DNA from: Rhodospirillaceae bacterium
GTDB taxonomy: Bacteria > Pseudomonadota > Alphaproteobacteria > Rhodospirillales > Casp-alpha2
Length of the DNA stretch: 46,462 bases
Direction: 5' to 3'
Assembly (NCBI GenBank): GCA_018665815.1
Contig: JABJBP010000055.1
Span: 1 to 46,462, forward strand
The notes beneath the pieces are model-generated. The model saw only the letters and a program-made list of their open reading frames with translations. It made no database searches and was not told the DNA's origin. Position 1 is the stretch's first letter; every line of letters begins with the position of its first letter. Below are positions 46,031-46,462 of the stretch, piece after piece. The position numbers and the translations under genes were made by a program.

Positions 46031-46462
46031 TCAGGTCCCGGTCAATCGGCGTTCCGGGCCTTCGTGGGCGCCTTTGCTCCGGCGACGGCGGTCCGGGCCG
46101 AAAAATGTGCTGGCCCGAATAAACGGGCGACCGCCTTCGATGACATTACAAATGCGCTGATAGACAGTTCGCGCCGACACCGGCTTGGCTAAAAACTCCG
46201 TCATACCGTTGTCACGCGCCACGCATACATGACGTAATTCCGTGTGCGCTGTAACCACGATGACCGGTACAAATGGATTGGGTGTTTCGGTGTCCTGGCG
46301 AATTTTATTGAGAAATTCCATAGGGCACCTCGAATAATGCCTTATTTCGACGATGGTAGAGTGAGCCGGGCTCGATGCATGCAATTTCTGCCAAAAACCA
46401 TTGGTTCTCAGCGTCCCAGCGGAGCATTTCCCTGTGAGACGCCTTTCAGACAGAGTCCGCCT
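46031..46462 (-). CDS. Receiver-domain protein with GPDRRRR tail, 5' end beyond the window
   Basis: The frame stays open from the stop at 46031 to the window edge (143 codons seen), so the true start lies outside; a TTG at 46384 falls inside the domain and is not a credible start. The visible part is the second half of a receiver: NGFWQKLHASSP, then TIVEIRHYSRCPMEFLNKIR, VPVIVVTAHTE, and the Lys in EFLAKPVSARTVY. It ends GRPFIRASTFFGPDRRRR, a tail shared by a group of single-domain receivers in Rhodospirillales. At the place of the phosphorylated Asp there is Glu (TIVE), and the usual DG after it reads CP. Function unknown. Confidence 0.7.
   Translation of the reverse strand, partial: RRTLSERRLTGKCSAGTLRTNGFWQKLHASSPAHSTIVEIRHYSRCPMEFLNKIRQDTETPNPFVPVIVVTAHTELRHVCVARDNGMTEFLAKPVSARTVYQRICNVIEGGRPFIRASTFFGPDRRRRSKGAHEGPERRLTGT

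Noticed and set aside
46031-46384. A 117-residue gene starting at TTG 46384.
   Set aside because: The frame stays open to the window edge and the TTG is within the receiver domain; the gene is better described as truncated by the window.
1-46462. Search for mobile elements, CRISPR arrays, tRNA and rRNA genes.
   Set aside because: No transposase, integrase, spaced direct-repeat array or cloverleaf-like sequence was recognised on either strand by eye.

Overview
This window looks like chromosome from an alphaproteobacterium, most plausibly a Rhodospirillales-type lineage. The evidence is gene order and protein character: the blocks proS-lolC-lolD-dnaE, rpsB-tsf-pyrH-frr-uppS-cdsA-dxr-rseP-bamA-skp-lpxD-fabZ-lpxA-lpxI-lpxB and trpG-trpD-trpC-moaC-moeA-lexA, a short ProRS without a full editing insertion, an LpxI-type (not LpxH) lipid A pathway, a GTTC-N7-GTTC SOS box, and a receiver protein ending in GPDRRRR. 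Genus-level placement is not possible by eye. No rRNA, tRNA, CRISPR array, transposase or insertion sequence was recognised.

Layout. 1-3716 (minus): the 5' part of an RND efflux pump gene and its periplasmic adaptor, then a purine-type NCS2 permease. 3717-4218: non-coding, structured leader of proS. 4219-8152 (plus): proS, an isonitrile-hydratase-like DJ-1/PfpI protein, lolC, lolD. 8161-9792 (minus): a complete cobalt-type nitrile hydratase operon (alpha, beta, activator) lying between lolD and dnaE. 10019-13501 (plus): dnaE. 13498-15855 (minus): an orphan molybdenum hydroxylase large subunit whose expected catalytic glutamate is a glutamine. 16097-30466 (plus): translation, envelope and lipid A genes, ending in one reading frame that fuses LpxI to LpxB. 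30503-33338 (minus): gltA and gltX. 33609-36316 (plus): a cupredoxin-like lipoprotein and a comEC whose last part is out of frame. 36363-42522 (minus): lexA, a hydroxyacid dehydrogenase, moeA, moaC, trpC, trpD, trpG. 42710-45549 (plus): copA and cueR, a copper export pair. 45638-46000 (plus): a stand-alone receiver protein. 46031-46462 (minus): a second receiver protein cut by the window edge.

How the genes work together. The central block couples translation factors to undecaprenyl, phospholipid and isoprenoid precursors and to outer membrane assembly (BamA, Skp-like chaperone, lipid A genes); LolCD releases lipoproteins. The moaC/moeA pair makes molybdenum cofactor, which the molybdenum hydroxylase subunit would need. 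CueR should switch on copA through a MerR-type promoter with a 19-bp spacer.

Most notable: the in-frame LpxI-LpxB fusion (two consecutive lipid A steps in one 674-residue protein); the orphan CoxL-like protein with Gln740 in place of the catalytic Glu; nitrile and isonitrile hydratase-type genes placed in one otherwise conserved block; a perfect FNR/FixK box before gltX; a perfect DnaA box beside a palindrome in front of dnaE; and a probable single-base frameshift in comEC. All assignments are from reading the sequence; no database search was run.
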